Counted from the stretch's first letter, positions 6,344-17,100 are shown. The stretch is 50,083 bases of DNA from DASUPK01 sp035456265 (GCA_035456265.1 DATIDP010000072.1:1-50083); one strand, 5' to 3'. Numbers and translations are program-made. Notes: generated by a model from the sequence alone, not told the origin.

Positions 6344-8240
6344 GAGACGAAGGTTAGTGACCGCCGTGCTGGCCGCCGGGGCGCTGATCTGCGCAGCCGC
6401 CCCGGCCGCGAATGCCGCCGGCGTCACGGTCGCGGTCGTGCCTCGGGCGACCACCGTAGGTGACCTCGCCTCGATTCCGGGGATGTCCGTCGGTGTGATC
6501 AGCGCCGGCATCGGCGAGGTGCCCCCGGAGCAGACCTTCCTCGACGTCTCCCAGGGAAAGCGGATCGACGACGCGCTCTACGACCGGGAGCTCACCGGCC
6601 TCTATCCGTTCGCGCGTGAGGTCCCCGGGTGGCCCGAGGTCGTGGACCGTGCGGAGGGTGCTCCCGCCGACCTCGTCCCCGGGATGCTCGCGCAGGAGCT
6701 CGACTCCCGGGGCATTCCTGCGTACTCGCCGCAGCCGATGCAGCCGGCCGCGCTGATCGCCGCCGACCGGAGGGGAGTCGTGTCGCCCCTTCGTCCCGGG
6801 GCCTGCGCCGAACCGTGCCTCGCCGTGATCGACGCGACACTCGCGCAGCTGCCGAAGCTCGCGATGAGGCTTCGCGGCGACGACCTGCTGATCGCGATCG
6901 CATCGCCCCCGCCCGCGCCGAACCGGGGCCTGTCCATCGGGATCGCGGGGCGCGGGATTCATGGCGAGCTCACGTCGGATTCGACGCGGACCGACGGCTA
7001 CGTCCTCTCCACGGACATCGCCCCGACCATTCTCAGCCGGCTCGGCGTCCCGGTCCCGGACCAGATGGACGGCGAGCCGATACGGGCGGAGGGGGCCGCC
7101 GATCCGGCTGCTGTCGAGGAGCTCGCCGACCGCGTGGCCGTGATCCCGGAGCGGCGCGCTCCCGTGCTGATCGCGTCCCTTCTTGCCTGGATCGCCGTAG
7201 CGCTCGCCGGCGTTCTGGTCGCGCCGCCGGCTCGTCGCGCCGCCGCCGCCTGGCTCGGGCTGTGCTTCGCCTACATGCCGCTGATCTTGTTGGTCGGAGC
7301 GTGGCTCGAGCCGAGCGGGGCGGTGGAGGGACTGCTGGTCGGCCTCGGGGCGGCGGGGTTGGCCGCCCTCACCGTTCGGTTCGCCTGGGGTTGGACTGGC
7401 CTGGCGATCGCCTGCGCGATCACCGTGATCGCTTACGCGATCGACGTGATCGCCGGCTCCGGGCTGACCAGGCTCTCCCTGCTCGGGCCGAACCCGATCT
7501 TCGGCGCGCGCTTCTACGGGATCGGCAACGAGCTCGAGGCGCTCTTCGCCGTGATGGTGCCGGTGGGCGTGGCGGCCGGGCTCAGCGCGTACACCGGCTG
7601 GGGAAGGGAGGTGAGCCGGGGCCGTGCGGTTGCCGCCTTCCTCTCGGTGGCGGCGATCGCGGCGATCGTCTTCGGGGCAGGCCGGTTCGGAGCGGACGCG
7701 GGCGCCGCGATCGTCCTGCCGGTGGGCGGCGCCGTTGCAGCGGCCGCGGTTTCGACCGATCTCGAGCGCTCTCCCGGCTCAGGGCCGGGAAAGCGCTCGG
7801 GATTCACGCTCGGGCGGGTCCTGGCCGCTGGGGTCGCAGCGCCCTTGATCGCCTTGATCTTGGTCGCCCTGATCGACCTGGTCTCGGGTGGCGACTCCCA
7901 TCTGACCCGCTCGGTCACGGACGCGGGCGGCGCCGCGAACCTCTCGGAGGTCGTGGAGCGGCGCCTGCGGCTCTCCGGCCACGACTTCGCACGGGCAGCC
8001 GCAAACCCCCTCTACTGGATAGTCGTGGTGGGAATTGGCGCGGCTGTGGCCCGATGGCGGCGGATCGACGCCTGGCTCAGGCCGGCGCCGATCGCCCGTG
8101 CGGGGCTGATCGGCGCCTGCGCGGCGGTGGCCGTCGGAGTGCTCGTCAACGATTCGGGGGCGACCTTTCTCGTGCTCGGCGCGCTTGCTCTGGGGGCGTT
8201 CCTGGCCCTAGCCTGGGCACAGGCACGGCAGGTTCAGTAG
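6330..8240 (+). CDS. Membrane protein with secreted alkaline-phosphatase-like domain
   Basis: About 636 residues. The N-terminus is a signal-like sequence with a basic n-region (RPATRRRLVTAVLAAG) and a hydrophobic core ending PAANA. The next about 240 residues are extracytoplasmic and end with STDIAPTILSRLGVPVPDQM, the pattern that precedes the C-terminus of many alkaline phosphatase/sulfatase superfamily domains. The remainder contains roughly ten hydrophobic segments and the motif FYGIGNELEALFAVM. I do not see a clear metal-ligand set near the N-terminus, so enzymatic activity is unproven. Start choice is uncertain: GTG 6330 gives the best signal peptide but overlaps the hemQ start head-to-head by 14 bp; GTG 6357 would avoid the overlap and lose the basic n-region. 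Confidence 0.65.
   Translation: MRPATRRRLVTAVLAAGALICAAAPAANAAGVTVAVVPRATTVGDLASIPGMSVGVISAGIGEVPPEQTFLDVSQGKRIDDALYDRELTGLYPFAREVPGWPEVVDRAEGAPADLVPGMLAQELDSRGIPAYSPQPMQPAALIAADRRGVVSPLRPGACAEPCLAVIDATLAQLPKLAMRLRGDDLLIAIASPPPAPNRGLSIGIAGRGIHGELTSDSTRTDGYVLSTDIAPTILSRLGVPVPDQMDGEPIRAEGAADPAAVEELADRVAVIPERRAPVLIASLLAWIAVALAGVLVAPPARRAAAAWLGLCFAYMPLILLVGAWLEPSGAVEGLLVGLGAAGLAALTVRFAWGWTGLAIACAITVIAYAIDVIAGSGLTRLSLLGPNPIFGARFYGIGNELEALFAVMVPVGVAAGLSAYTGWGREVSRGRAVAAFLSVAAIAAIVFGAGRFGADAGAAIVLPVGGAVAAAAVSTDLERSPGSGPGKRSGFTLGRVLAAGVAAPLIALILVALIDLVSGGDSHLTRSVTDAGGAANLSEVVERRLRLSGHDFARAAANPLYWIVVVGIGAAVARWRRIDAWLRPAPIARAGLIGACAAVAVGVLVNDSGATFLVLGALALGAFLALAWAQARQVQ
6351..6356 (-). promoter_or_regulatory. 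-10 hexamer for leaderless hemQ
   Basis: TAACCT on the minus strand, seven bases before the GTG of hemQ. No Shine-Dalgarno is present between, so transcription is expected to begin at or next to the start codon. Confidence 0.45.
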
Positions 8241-8321
8241 TTCCTCGCGTAATCCGTGCCTGTGGACCGGGTAAGTGTCGTGGGTGTGACTCCAGCCACT
8301 GAGCACAGCCACCCATCTCGG

Positions 8322-8327
8322 TACCCT
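8322..8327 (+). promoter_or_regulatory. -10 hexamer for leaderless glycosyltransferase gene
   Basis: TACCCT followed by six bases and then the ATG at 8334. There is no Shine-Dalgarno, and spacing fits transcription starting on the A of the start codon. The 93 bp before this gene hold no other feature that I can support. Confidence 0.5.
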
Positions 8328-8333
8328 GGCGCA

Positions 8334-10658
8334 ATGCGCATCGCGCTTGTCTCCCCCTACTCGTGGACGTACCAGGGAGGGGTCAACAGGCACGTCGAGG
8401 CGCTGGCGGAGCAGTTCATATCCCAGGGTGATCACGTCCGAGTGCTCGCCCCCTGGGACCCGCCGGGCTTCATCAGCCGCCGCCTGCACCGCTCCCAACC
8501 CGAGCTTCGGGAGGCCCCCGACTACCTGGTCCCACTCGGCCGGACACTGGGAGTCGGAGCGAACGGCGCGGTCTCGAACCTCTCGGTCTTCCCCGAGGGC
8601 CCAATCTCGCTGCGGCGTGAGCTGCGGGCCGGAAAATTCGACGTCGTTCACGTCCACGAGCCCCTGGCGCCGATCGTCGGCTGGGACGCGATGACCTTCC
8701 GTGACGCCCCGGTGGTCGGCACCTTCCATGCCTACTCGACCAAGGCCTTCCCCAACCACCTCGCCACCCTGCTCGGAGCGCGCCGTCGCTTCAATCAGCT
8801 CTCCGCCCGGATCGCCGTCTCCGAGGCCGCGGCGTGGACCGGCAAGCGCTGGTTCGGCGGCGACTACATGATCGTCCCCAACGGCGTCGACCTCGAGGCG
8901 GCGCCCAAGGGCCCCAAGCCCGCCGCCGAGGAGCTGCGGCTCCTCTTCGTGGGCCGCGCCGAGGAGCGCAAGGGCCTGCCGGTGCTGCTGGCCGCGTTTC
9001 AGGCGCTGGTCGAGCATGTGCCCTCTCAGCTGACGGTGATCGGCGCGGATCCCGAGGACGTCTCGCGCCTGGTCTCCGACCCGGAGGTGCTCTCCCACAT
9101 CGACGTGCTCGGCAAGGTGTCGGACTCGGTGCTCTGGCGCCAGCTGGGCGACGCCGACCTCCTCTGCGCACCTTCACTGGCCGGCGAGAGCTTCGGCATG
9201 GTCCTGACCGAGGCGTTCGCCGCGGGCACGCCCGTGATCGCCTCGGAGATCGCCGGCTACAGCGACGTCGTGACCGACGGCGTCGACGGCGTCCTCGTGC
9301 CGCCCGCCGATCCGCAGGCCCTGGCCGAGGAGCTTCAGCTCCTCGCGCACGAGCCCGAGCGGCTGGTTGCGATGGGCGAGGCGGGTCGCCGCAGCGCCGA
9401 GCGCTACGCCTGGCCGCGCATCGCGGACGAGGTCAGACAGGTCTACGAGTGGGTGACCGAGCCCACTCCCCTACCGGCGTCCCAGCTGGAGGCCGCCGCG
9501 AGGCGAACCGGCCTGGTTCCCTTCGCCGGTGCCCAGCGCCGCCCCGCCAAGCGGCTGCCCTCCCTGGATCCCGCTCCCGCCGCTGACGCTGGGCGCGGAC
9601 GGCGGGTCGCCCGCAGGGCCGGTGTCGCCGTGGCGGGCGCACTCGGATTGCTGCTGACCGCCCTCGCCGCGCGGCGGATCGGCGTCGACAGAGTGGCGAG
9701 CAACATCATCGACTCGGATCTCAAGTGGATACTGGTCGCCTGTGCGCTGATGGTGGCCGCGATGTTCGCCCGAGCCGCCTCCTGGGTGGCGATCGCCCGG
9801 GCGGCCCTGCCGGGCAGGGTGGTTCGGCGGCGCGACGTCACCTCCGCGACGATGATCGGCGTACTGATGTCGGCAACGTTGCCGGCCAGGCTCGGCGAGC
9901 CGGCCAGGGCGATGGTCCTCTCACGGCGCGTCGGCCGGATGCGGGAGACGTTCCCGGTTCTCATCGGAACCCTGGTCTCGCAGACCGCCCTCAACATCCT
10001 GGCCCTCGTCCTGCTCGGCGGGATCATCGTCTCGACCACCGACCTCTTCCAGGCGAGCACCCAGAAGCTCTTCCTGGTCTCGACCGCCCCGCTGCTGATC
10101 CTGCTGGCGGTCCTCGCCGCGCCGTCGCTTGTCAGGGTGAACGGCCAGGGTCGCGTCGCCCGCGCCATCCAGGCGGTTCGCGGCGCGATCAAGCAGGCCC
10201 GCCGCGGCCTCACCGTCTTCCGCGATCCGCGCCGAGGATCGGTCGCCGCGTTCGCCCAGCTCTTCGCCTGGTTCCTGCAGCTGCTCGCCTGCTGGGCGCT
10301 GTTCGCCGCGCTCGGGCTCGATCACCAGGTGGCGATCGGCGCGGCTGCCGCCTGCCTGTTCGCGGTCAACGTCACGGCGGTCGTGCCGGCGACTCCTTCC
10401 AACATCGGGATCTTCCAGCTGGCGATCATCAGCGTGCTCAACAAGGGCTTCGGGATCCCGGCCTCGGATGCGCTCGCCTATGGCGTGATCCTGCAGGCGG
10501 TCGAGATCGCGACCGCCGTCGCGCTCGGCGTCCCGGCCCTGGTCCGGGAGGGCGTCACCTGGTCCGACATGCGGTTGCGGGCCCTGTCCGCCGCCCCGGT
10601 GCACCTGCCCAAGCAACCACGGTCGCGGGAGCGCGGGGCCGAGCGCATCTCCGCCTAG
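8334..10658 (+). CDS. GT4 glycosyltransferase fused to flippase-like (UPF0104/LPG synthase TM) domain
   Basis: 774-residue two-domain protein. Residues 1 to about 385 are a GT-B fold GT4 glycosyltransferase resembling PimA: glycine-rich WTYQGGVNRHVEALA near the N-terminus, VHVHEPLAPIVG, and the nucleotide-sugar E-x7-E region GESFGMVLTEAFAAGTPVIA. After a Pro/Arg-rich linker, residues about 430-760 contain about eight hydrophobic segments of the lysylphosphatidylglycerol-synthase TM/AglD-type family (PF03706), including PSNIGIFQLAIISVL. Such domains occur with lipid-linked sugar or aminoacyl-lipid pathways. The fusion suggests mannosyl-type transfer to a membrane lipid coupled to membrane handling of the product (inference). 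ATG at 8334 is supported by the leaderless -10 and by the family N-terminus MRIALVSPYSW. Confidence 0.85.
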   Translation: MRIALVSPYSWTYQGGVNRHVEALAEQFISQGDHVRVLAPWDPPGFISRRLHRSQPELREAPDYLVPLGRTLGVGANGAVSNLSVFPEGPISLRRELRAGKFDVVHVHEPLAPIVGWDAMTFRDAPVVGTFHAYSTKAFPNHLATLLGARRRFNQLSARIAVSEAAAWTGKRWFGGDYMIVPNGVDLEAAPKGPKPAAEELRLLFVGRAEERKGLPVLLAAFQALVEHVPSQLTVIGADPEDVSRLVSDPEVLSHIDVLGKVSDSVLWRQLGDADLLCAPSLAGESFGMVLTEAFAAGTPVIASEIAGYSDVVTDGVDGVLVPPADPQALAEELQLLAHEPERLVAMGEAGRRSAERYAWPRIADEVRQVYEWVTEPTPLPASQLEAAARRTGLVPFAGAQRRPAKRLPSLDPAPAADAGRGRRVARRAGVAVAGALGLLLTALAARRIGVDRVASNIIDSDLKWILVACALMVAAMFARAASWVAIARAALPGRVVRRRDVTSATMIGVLMSATLPARLGEPARAMVLSRRVGRMRETFPVLIGTLVSQTALNILALVLLGGIIVSTTDLFQASTQKLFLVSTAPLLILLAVLAAPSLVRVNGQGRVARAIQAVRGAIKQARRGLTVFRDPRRGSVAAFAQLFAWFLQLLACWALFAALGLDHQVAIGAAAACLFAVNVTAVVPATPSNIGIFQLAIISVLNKGFGIPASDALAYGVILQAVEIATAVALGVPALVREGVTWSDMRLRALSAAPVHLPKQPRSRERGAERISA

Positions 10659-10842
10659 CCATCCGGCCCCAGTAGACGATTGGCCGATGGTCCTCGCCCG
10701 GGGCACGATTTGAGGCGAGCAGGTCGCCGAGCTCGAGACCTGGCTCGACCACGCGGAGGGAATCAGGCACCTGACCGGTCCGGAGGGGTGCCGTTTCCAG
10801 CCCAGGCCGGGCCCCGGGCCGTCTCGCTGGGAGAATTGGGGC

Positions 10843-13800
10843 GTGCCCCGTACCGCTCTCTGCCCGATCCTGATCCGGCGAGACGACGAGCTCGGCGTCC
10901 TCGAGGACGCCCTGCTGGCGGCCCGCCGCGGCGAGAGCCGCTTCGTGGCCGTGGCCGGCGAGGCGGGCATCGGCAAGACGAGGCTGGCGCGGGAGCTCGC
11001 GCGCGAGGCCCGCGAGCTTGGCTGCACCGTCCTCGCGGGGGCGTGCAGCGACGCGGAGCTCACGCTCCCGTACCTGCCCTTCGTCGAAGCGATCGGGAAT
11101 TACCTCGATGAGGCGGATCCGGACGGGCTCTCGGATGCGCTGGGACCGGGGATCGCCGAGCTCGGACAGCTCTTCCCGCAACTTGCCCGCGGAGCCACGC
11201 CCGAGCCATCCCCCGATCAGGGCCAGGCGAAGCTCCGCTTGTTCGAGGCGCTCGTCTCGCTGCTGGCTCTTCCCGCCCGGGAGCGAACGCTGCTGCTGGT
11301 GATCGAGGATGTCCACTGGGCGGATGCCTCGACCAGGGAGCTGCTCGACTACCTCGCCCGCAGACTCACCGACCTTCCGTCGCTGATCCTCGTCACCTAC
11401 CGACGGGACGAGCTCAGTCGCCGCCATCCGCTCATGCCCGTCCTGCAGGGGTGGCGGCGGTCCGGGGTGGCCGACGTCGTCGAGCTGGAGCCTCTCTCCG
11501 CCGACGGTGTCGGCGAGATGCTCGCCGCCATCCTCGGCGATGAAGGTGTGGATGCAGAGCTTCGCGAGCTGATGGTCGAGCGCAGCGAGGGCAACCCGTT
11601 CGTGCTCGAGGAGATGCTCCGCGAAGCCGTCGAGGGCTCGGGCGGCGCGGGCCGAGGTGGCGGCGCGCTGTCGGCGACACCGCTCCCGGAGACGGTCCGG
11701 CACGCGATCGTGCTGCGCGTCCAGCGGCTCCCTGAGGAGCAGGTGGCGTTGCTGGAGACGGCCGCGATCCTGGGCAGGAGCTTCGACGCCGGGACGCTGC
11801 TCGCGGTTTCGGGCGAATCCGAGTCGACCGTGCACGCCACCCTCGAGGCAGCGATCGCGCAGCAGCTGATCGAGGAGGATCCGGGCCACCCGGGCCGCTA
11901 CCGGTGGCGGCACGCGCTCACCCAGGAGGCGATCTACGCGGAGATCATCACCCCTCGCCGGCAGGCGATCCACTCGCGCGCCGCGGAGGTCCTGGGGGAG
12001 GACGAGTCGACGCGCTCGGTCGATCTCGCAGGTCACCTGCTCGGGGCCGGGCGCTTCGCGGAGGCCGTCCCGATCTGCCTTCGGGCGGCCGAGGACGCTG
12101 AGGGCACGCTCGCGTTCGGCGAGGCGGTGTCGATCCTCGAGCGCGTCCTGCCCTACATCAACGATCCCCTCGACAACGCCCGAGTCCTCTGCCGGATCGG
12201 CCGTGACCAGCACAGAAACGGGGCGCCCGCCAGCGGGGTGGGCTACCTGACCAGCGGCATCGAGGCGCTGGAGGGCATGGGGGAGTCGATCGAGGCGGCC
12301 CGCTACCGCCTCGTGCTCGGGCGCTGCCACTGGGAATCGGAGCGGCCGGATGCCGCTCGGGCCGATTACGAGGGCGCCCTCGAGGTCCTCGCGCCCGCCG
12401 GTCCTTCGGCCGATCTCGCGATGGCCCATCAGCGGCTCGCCGGGATGAGCGCGTTCGACCTGGACTACCGCGGCTGCCTCGAGTCGGCCCAGAAGGCGGC
12501 CGAGATCGCGGAGCAGGCCGGCGCCGACATGGAGCGGGTCTGGGCGCTCGTCTTCGTGGCGCTCGGATACGTCGACGGTGAGGAGCAGGAGCGCGGCCTC
12601 GAGCTGATGGATGAGTGCTTCGAGGAGGCCCGAGCCAAGGGCTACTCACAGATCGCCAGCAACGTCGCCTGGAACAACATCTGGACGCGGACTCACATGA
12701 TGCTCTCGGACCTCGAGGACTGGCTCGACCGGCTCGAGTCGCTGCCGTTCTACGCCCGGTTCGGTGACCGCTCCGGAGACCTGATCTCTCGGAGCTACAC
12801 CGCAGCTGTCCGAGGCGACCTCGAGGGTGCCCTGGCGACCGCCGAGGGGGCCGTTGAGCGTCACGCACGACTGGGCTTCGGGAAGATGGAGTGGCGGGCC
12901 CGAATCCATGCGGCGCAGGTCTTGGCCGAGCTGGGACGGGCCGAGGAGGCGGCGGACGCGCTGCCTCCCGCATCGACGAGGACCGAGCTGCAGGACATCA
13001 TCTATGACGGGGCCGCCCGGATCAGGACCGCGATGGGGCTCGGACGGCTGGATGAGGCGCTGGGCGTGGCTGAGGAGATTCACGCGAACGCCGAGAGGCT
13101 CGCCACCTATCGTGAGCCGCTGGCACTTGCGGCAGAGGTGCTGGCGGCAAGCGGCCGGCCGGACGAGGTGGAGCGGCTCGCCGTAACCGCGCGCGGCCAT
13201 CCCACCCAGGCAGGCGCGGCCTACCTCGATCAGATAGAGGGACTGCTGGCGCTCGCCCGGGGCAAGCCGGAAGATGCTGCGGCGAGCTTCGACGCACTGA
13301 TCGCGGCGGCCGAGGAGGCCGGCTACCCGCTCGTCGAGCTGCGCGGCCGGACACAGCGCGCCCGGGCCCTGTCCGCCCAGGGCAGGTCCGAGGATGCGGC
13401 TGCGGAGCTGAAGCGGGTGGTCGATCGAGCCGACCGGATGAAGGCCCGCCTGATCGCCCGCGAGGCCCGCGACGTGGGCGCTGAGCTCGGCGTCGAGCTT
13501 CCACCGCCGCCGGAGTCCGTGGCGGAGGCGGCCGCCGAGCCGGTCATCCCGCGAGGCGAGCGTCTGGTGACCTCCCTGTTCGCCGACGTGCGGGGCTACT
13601 CGGAGCTCGCCTCGAGCGTGGCTCCGAGCGTGCTCGCCGAGCGGGTGGCGATGCTTTACCGCCTGGCTCGGGTGGCGGTCGAGCGCCGCCGGCAGGGCAT
13701 CATCGACAAGTTCGCGGGCGATGCCGTGATGGCCACCTTCAACGTCTCGGGGACGAGCACCGAGCACACGACCGACGCCCTCGAAGCCGCCCTGGCTCTT

Positions 13801-14109
13801 CGCGATCGGGCGGCGATGATCGAGCTGCCACTGGGCATCGGGATCTCCGTCGGGCCCGGCGTCGTCGGCAGGGGCGTCTCGGACGACAACATCGCGGTCA
13901 CCGGTGAGGCCACGAACCTGGCCGCGCGGCTCCAGGCCCAGGCCGGACCCGGCGAGATCCTGCTGAGTGCCGAGGCACATCGCCGCGTCGCCGACTGGCT
14001 CGCCGACCATGGCATGGAGACGAGTCGAGAGGAGCTCGAGCTGAAGGGCTTCGCCCAGCCCCAGGTCGTCTACCGGCTCGCCGCCGGCGATCGCGCAGCG
14101 GTCGCCTGA
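10843..14109 (+). CDS. AAA/STAND-type ATPase - TPR protein with C-terminal class III nucleotidyl cyclase
   Basis: 1088-residue signalling protein. The N-terminus is an AAA_16-like ATPase with Walker A GEAGIGKTRLA (about residues 39-49) and Walker B LLLVIEDVHWAD. A helical TPR-like middle follows. The last about 180 residues are a class III adenylyl/guanylyl cyclase: metal-binding Asp in LFADVRGYSEL (about residue 913), second Asp in DKFAGDAVMATF (about 955), and transition-state Asn/Arg in TNLAARLQ (about 1025). All key residues are present, so activity is plausible; the nucleotide cannot be assigned. The usual order in this family is cyclase first, so the C-terminal position is notable. GTG 10843 is the first start after an in-frame stop; GAGAAT lies six bases upstream. 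The end overlaps metH tail-to-tail by 40 bp. Confidence 0.88.
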   Translation: MPRTALCPILIRRDDELGVLEDALLAARRGESRFVAVAGEAGIGKTRLARELAREARELGCTVLAGACSDAELTLPYLPFVEAIGNYLDEADPDGLSDALGPGIAELGQLFPQLARGATPEPSPDQGQAKLRLFEALVSLLALPARERTLLLVIEDVHWADASTRELLDYLARRLTDLPSLILVTYRRDELSRRHPLMPVLQGWRRSGVADVVELEPLSADGVGEMLAAILGDEGVDAELRELMVERSEGNPFVLEEMLREAVEGSGGAGRGGGALSATPLPETVRHAIVLRVQRLPEEQVALLETAAILGRSFDAGTLLAVSGESESTVHATLEAAIAQQLIEEDPGHPGRYRWRHALTQEAIYAEIITPRRQAIHSRAAEVLGEDESTRSVDLAGHLLGAGRFAEAVPICLRAAEDAEGTLAFGEAVSILERVLPYINDPLDNARVLCRIGRDQHRNGAPASGVGYLTSGIEALEGMGESIEAARYRLVLGRCHWESERPDAARADYEGALEVLAPAGPSADLAMAHQRLAGMSAFDLDYRGCLESAQKAAEIAEQAGADMERVWALVFVALGYVDGEEQERGLELMDECFEEARAKGYSQIASNVAWNNIWTRTHMMLSDLEDWLDRLESLPFYARFGDRSGDLISRSYTAAVRGDLEGALATAEGAVERHARLGFGKMEWRARIHAAQVLAELGRAEEAADALPPASTRTELQDIIYDGAARIRTAMGLGRLDEALGVAEEIHANAERLATYREPLALAAEVLAASGRPDEVERLAVTARGHPTQAGAAYLDQIEGLLALARGKPEDAAASFDALIAAAEEAGYPLVELRGRTQRARALSAQGRSEDAAAELKRVVDRADRMKARLIAREARDVGAELGVELPPPPESVAEAAAEPVIPRGERLVTSLFADVRGYSELASSVAPSVLAERVAMLYRLARVAVERRRQGIIDKFAGDAVMATFNVSGTSTEHTTDALEAALALRDRAAMIELPLGIGISVGPGVVGRGVSDDNIAVTGEATNLAARLQAQAGPGEILLSAEAHRRVADWLADHGMETSREELELKGFAQPQVVYRLAAGDRAAVA

Positions 14110-17100
14110 GGCTCCGCCTCGACGGAACCGTCGCGCGGATCCGACTCGGGCGGCAGCTCGCCGCCGCGCTCGGTGCCCGCGATCACCTCGTCCGGGGCCC
14201 TGTCCTTCGGGATGAAGCCGGACTTCATGCCGAAATAGACCGCCTGGGGGTGGTGGGCGATGATCGCCACGGTCGACTGCTCCGGCATCACGGCGTAGCC
14301 GCCGGAGAGCGTCATGCCGATCTGCTCGAGGTCGAGCAGGCGCCACACCTTCTCGTGCTCCGACTGGTCCGGGCAGGCGGGGTAGCCCCAGGAGTAGCGG
14401 CGCCCCTGGTCCCGGTCGATCCCGAGCCCGGAGCGGACCTTTGAATGGAGCCACTCGGCCAGCCCCTCCGCCGACTGCACGCCGAGACCGTGGACGTAGA
14501 GCTGCTCGGCGAACTCGCCCTCGGCCTCCAGCCTGGCCATCAGATCCGTGACCTCCGGACCGACGGTGACGCCCTGCAGCGCGACCACGTCGCGCTCGCC
14601 GGGGGCGAGCTCGTCCAGGGGCCGGAAGAAGTCGGTCAGGCAGATCCGGTCGTGCCGCGGCTGACGCGGGAAGACGAGCCGCTCGAGCTCACGCTCGGAA
14701 TCCTCCGGGTCGAAGACGACCAGCTCGTTGCCTTCGGCGGCGCACGGGAAGTACCCCAGCCGGGCACGAGGATGGAGATAGTCCTGCTCACGCCACATCC
14801 GCTCGAGGCGCGGAGCGAAGCCCTCGTCGCCGTCGTGGCCCTCCACGATCCGCCGCCACTCCTCGCCCTTCTTCCCGCGGCCGCCCCAATGCAGCTTGAA
14901 GAGCACGTGGCGGTCGAGGTGCGGAAAGACGTCGTCGAGGTCCACCGCGACGTCGCGAACGCCCCAGAAGGGCGGCTCGGGGATCGGGGCGTCGGGGCTC
15001 GCCGCCGAGCGCACGCTGTCGTCGGTGGTGGGCGGGGCCTCGTCGATCACGACCGGCTTCTCGCGCAACTCGCGGGCCTCTGAGCGGATGCGCTCGACCA
15101 GTGCGGTGCGCGCCTGATCGTCGATCAACTCGTCCATCGTGTCCAGCCCCGCGAAGGCGTCCTTGCAGTAGAAGACCCCCGGCTCGTAGACGTCGTCGGA
15201 GTCCTTGCCGCCCGGATACAGAATGCGGCGGCCGAAGTCGCGGTTGATCGCGGCTCCGCCGACCAGCACCGGGAACTCGAGTCCGCGCTCGTGCAACTCC
15301 TGCACGCAGATGGGCATCTGCTTGGAGGTCGAGACGAGCAGTGCGGAGAGGCCGATGGCGTCGGCCTCGTGCTCGACGGCGGCCGAGATGATCGTGTCGA
15401 CCGGGACCTGCTTGCCGAGGTCGACCACCGTGTAGCCGTTGTTGGTGAGGATCGTGTTGACCAGCGACTTGCCGATGTCGTGGACGTCGCCGAAGACGGT
15501 CGCGATCACGACCTTGCCCTTCGTGTGCCCCTCGATGCGCTCCAGGTAGTTCTCGAGCCGGGCGACGGCCCGCTTCATCACCTCGGCGGACTGGAGGACG
15601 AACGGCAGGATCAGCTCGCCCGCGCCGAACTTGTCGCCGACCTCCTTCATGGCCGGGAGCAGGACCTCATTGAGGGTCGGGACCGCACCGATCTTCTCGA
15701 CCGAGCGGTCGATCCAGTCCTCGACCCCGTCCTTCTTGCGGTGGAGGATCTGCCAGTGGAGGGCCCTCTCGGGCTCCATGCCCTCGGTCGGGTCGCCCGC
15801 CGCCTCCTTGGCGTCGGTGCCCTTCGACTCGAAGTGGGCGATGAACTTCTCGAGCGCGTCGTCGCTGCGGTTGAAGACGAGGTCGTCGGTGAGCCGGCGC
15901 TCCTCCTCCGGGATCTCCGCGTAGGGCGTGATGTGGTTCGGGTTGACCATCGCCAGGTCGAGGCCGGCCTCGACGCAGTGGTGCAGGAAGACGGAGTTGA
16001 GGACGGCGCGGGCTGGCGGCGAGACGCCGAAGGAGACGTTGGAGACACCCAGCGAGGTCTTGACGCCGGAGATCTCCGCCTTGATCCGCCGGATCCCCTC
16101 GATCGTCTCGATCGCCGAGGGCCGCCACTCCTCGTCGCCGGTGGTGAGAGTGAAGGTCAGCGCGTCGAAGATCAGTGCCTCGGGATCGAGCTCGTGCTCG
16201 TCGCAGCAGAGGTCGCGGATCCGCTTGGCGACCTCGAGCTTCCGGTCGGCGGTCTTCGCCATCCCCTCCTCGTCGATGGTCAGCGCGATCAGCGCCGCAC
16301 CGTGAGCCTTCGCCAGCGGGGCGACCCGGTCGAGCTTGTCGCGGCCGGCCTCGAGGTTGACCGAGTTGACGATCGCCCGGCCCGGAATCCTCTCGAGCGC
16401 GGCCTCGATCACCTCGGGCTCGGTCGAGTCGACCTGGATCGGCGAGGGCTGGGTCAGCGAGATCCGCTCGACGACGGTTCCCATCTGGACGTCCTCGTCC
16501 TGTCGCTCCGTGAGCGCGACGCAGACGTCGAGGACGTGGGCGCCGCCCGTCACCTGATCCTCGGCCACCTGGAGCAGGCCGTCGTAGTCATCGGCCAGCA
16601 GCATCTCCTTGGCGGCGCGGGAGCCCTGGGAGTTGACGCGCTCTCCGACGAGCGTCGGGCGCGGCTCCTGGACCAGCGGGGTCGAGGTCATCATGCTCGA
16701 GACCTGCGCGGGGCCCGGGTCGGGGCGCTCGCCGGGCGTGCGCTCGACGACCCGCTCGCGGATCGCGCGAATGTGGTCCGGGGTGGTCCCGCAGCAGCCG
16801 CCGACGATGCCGACGCCGTAGCGCTCGACGAACTCGCCGAGCGTCGCCGCCAGCGGCTCCGGCTGCTCGGGGAAGATCGTCTCGCCCTCCGGGCCCTGGA
16901 GCGGCAGGCCGGCGTTCGGGATGCAGTGGACGGGCAGGGGCGAGGTCTCGCCGAGATAGCGGATCGCGTCCCGCATGTCCTCGGGCCCGGTCGAGCAGTT
17001 GAGGCCGATCACCTGGACGTCGAGCGCGAGGAGGGTGGTGAGAACCGCCTGGATGTCGGTCCCGAGGAGCATCTTGCCGCCCTGCGGAAGCAGCGAGACA

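Noticed and set aside
10714..10842. In-frame coding-like extension upstream of the cyclase gene
   Set aside because: The frame is open after a stop at 10711 and reads plausibly (ELETWLDHAEGIRHL), but contains no ATG, GTG or TTG start; GTG 10843 begins the domain naturally.
10555..12429. Long minus-strand frame opposite the GT4 and cyclase genes
   Set aside because: Crosses two real plus-strand genes and shows only shadow-type composition.
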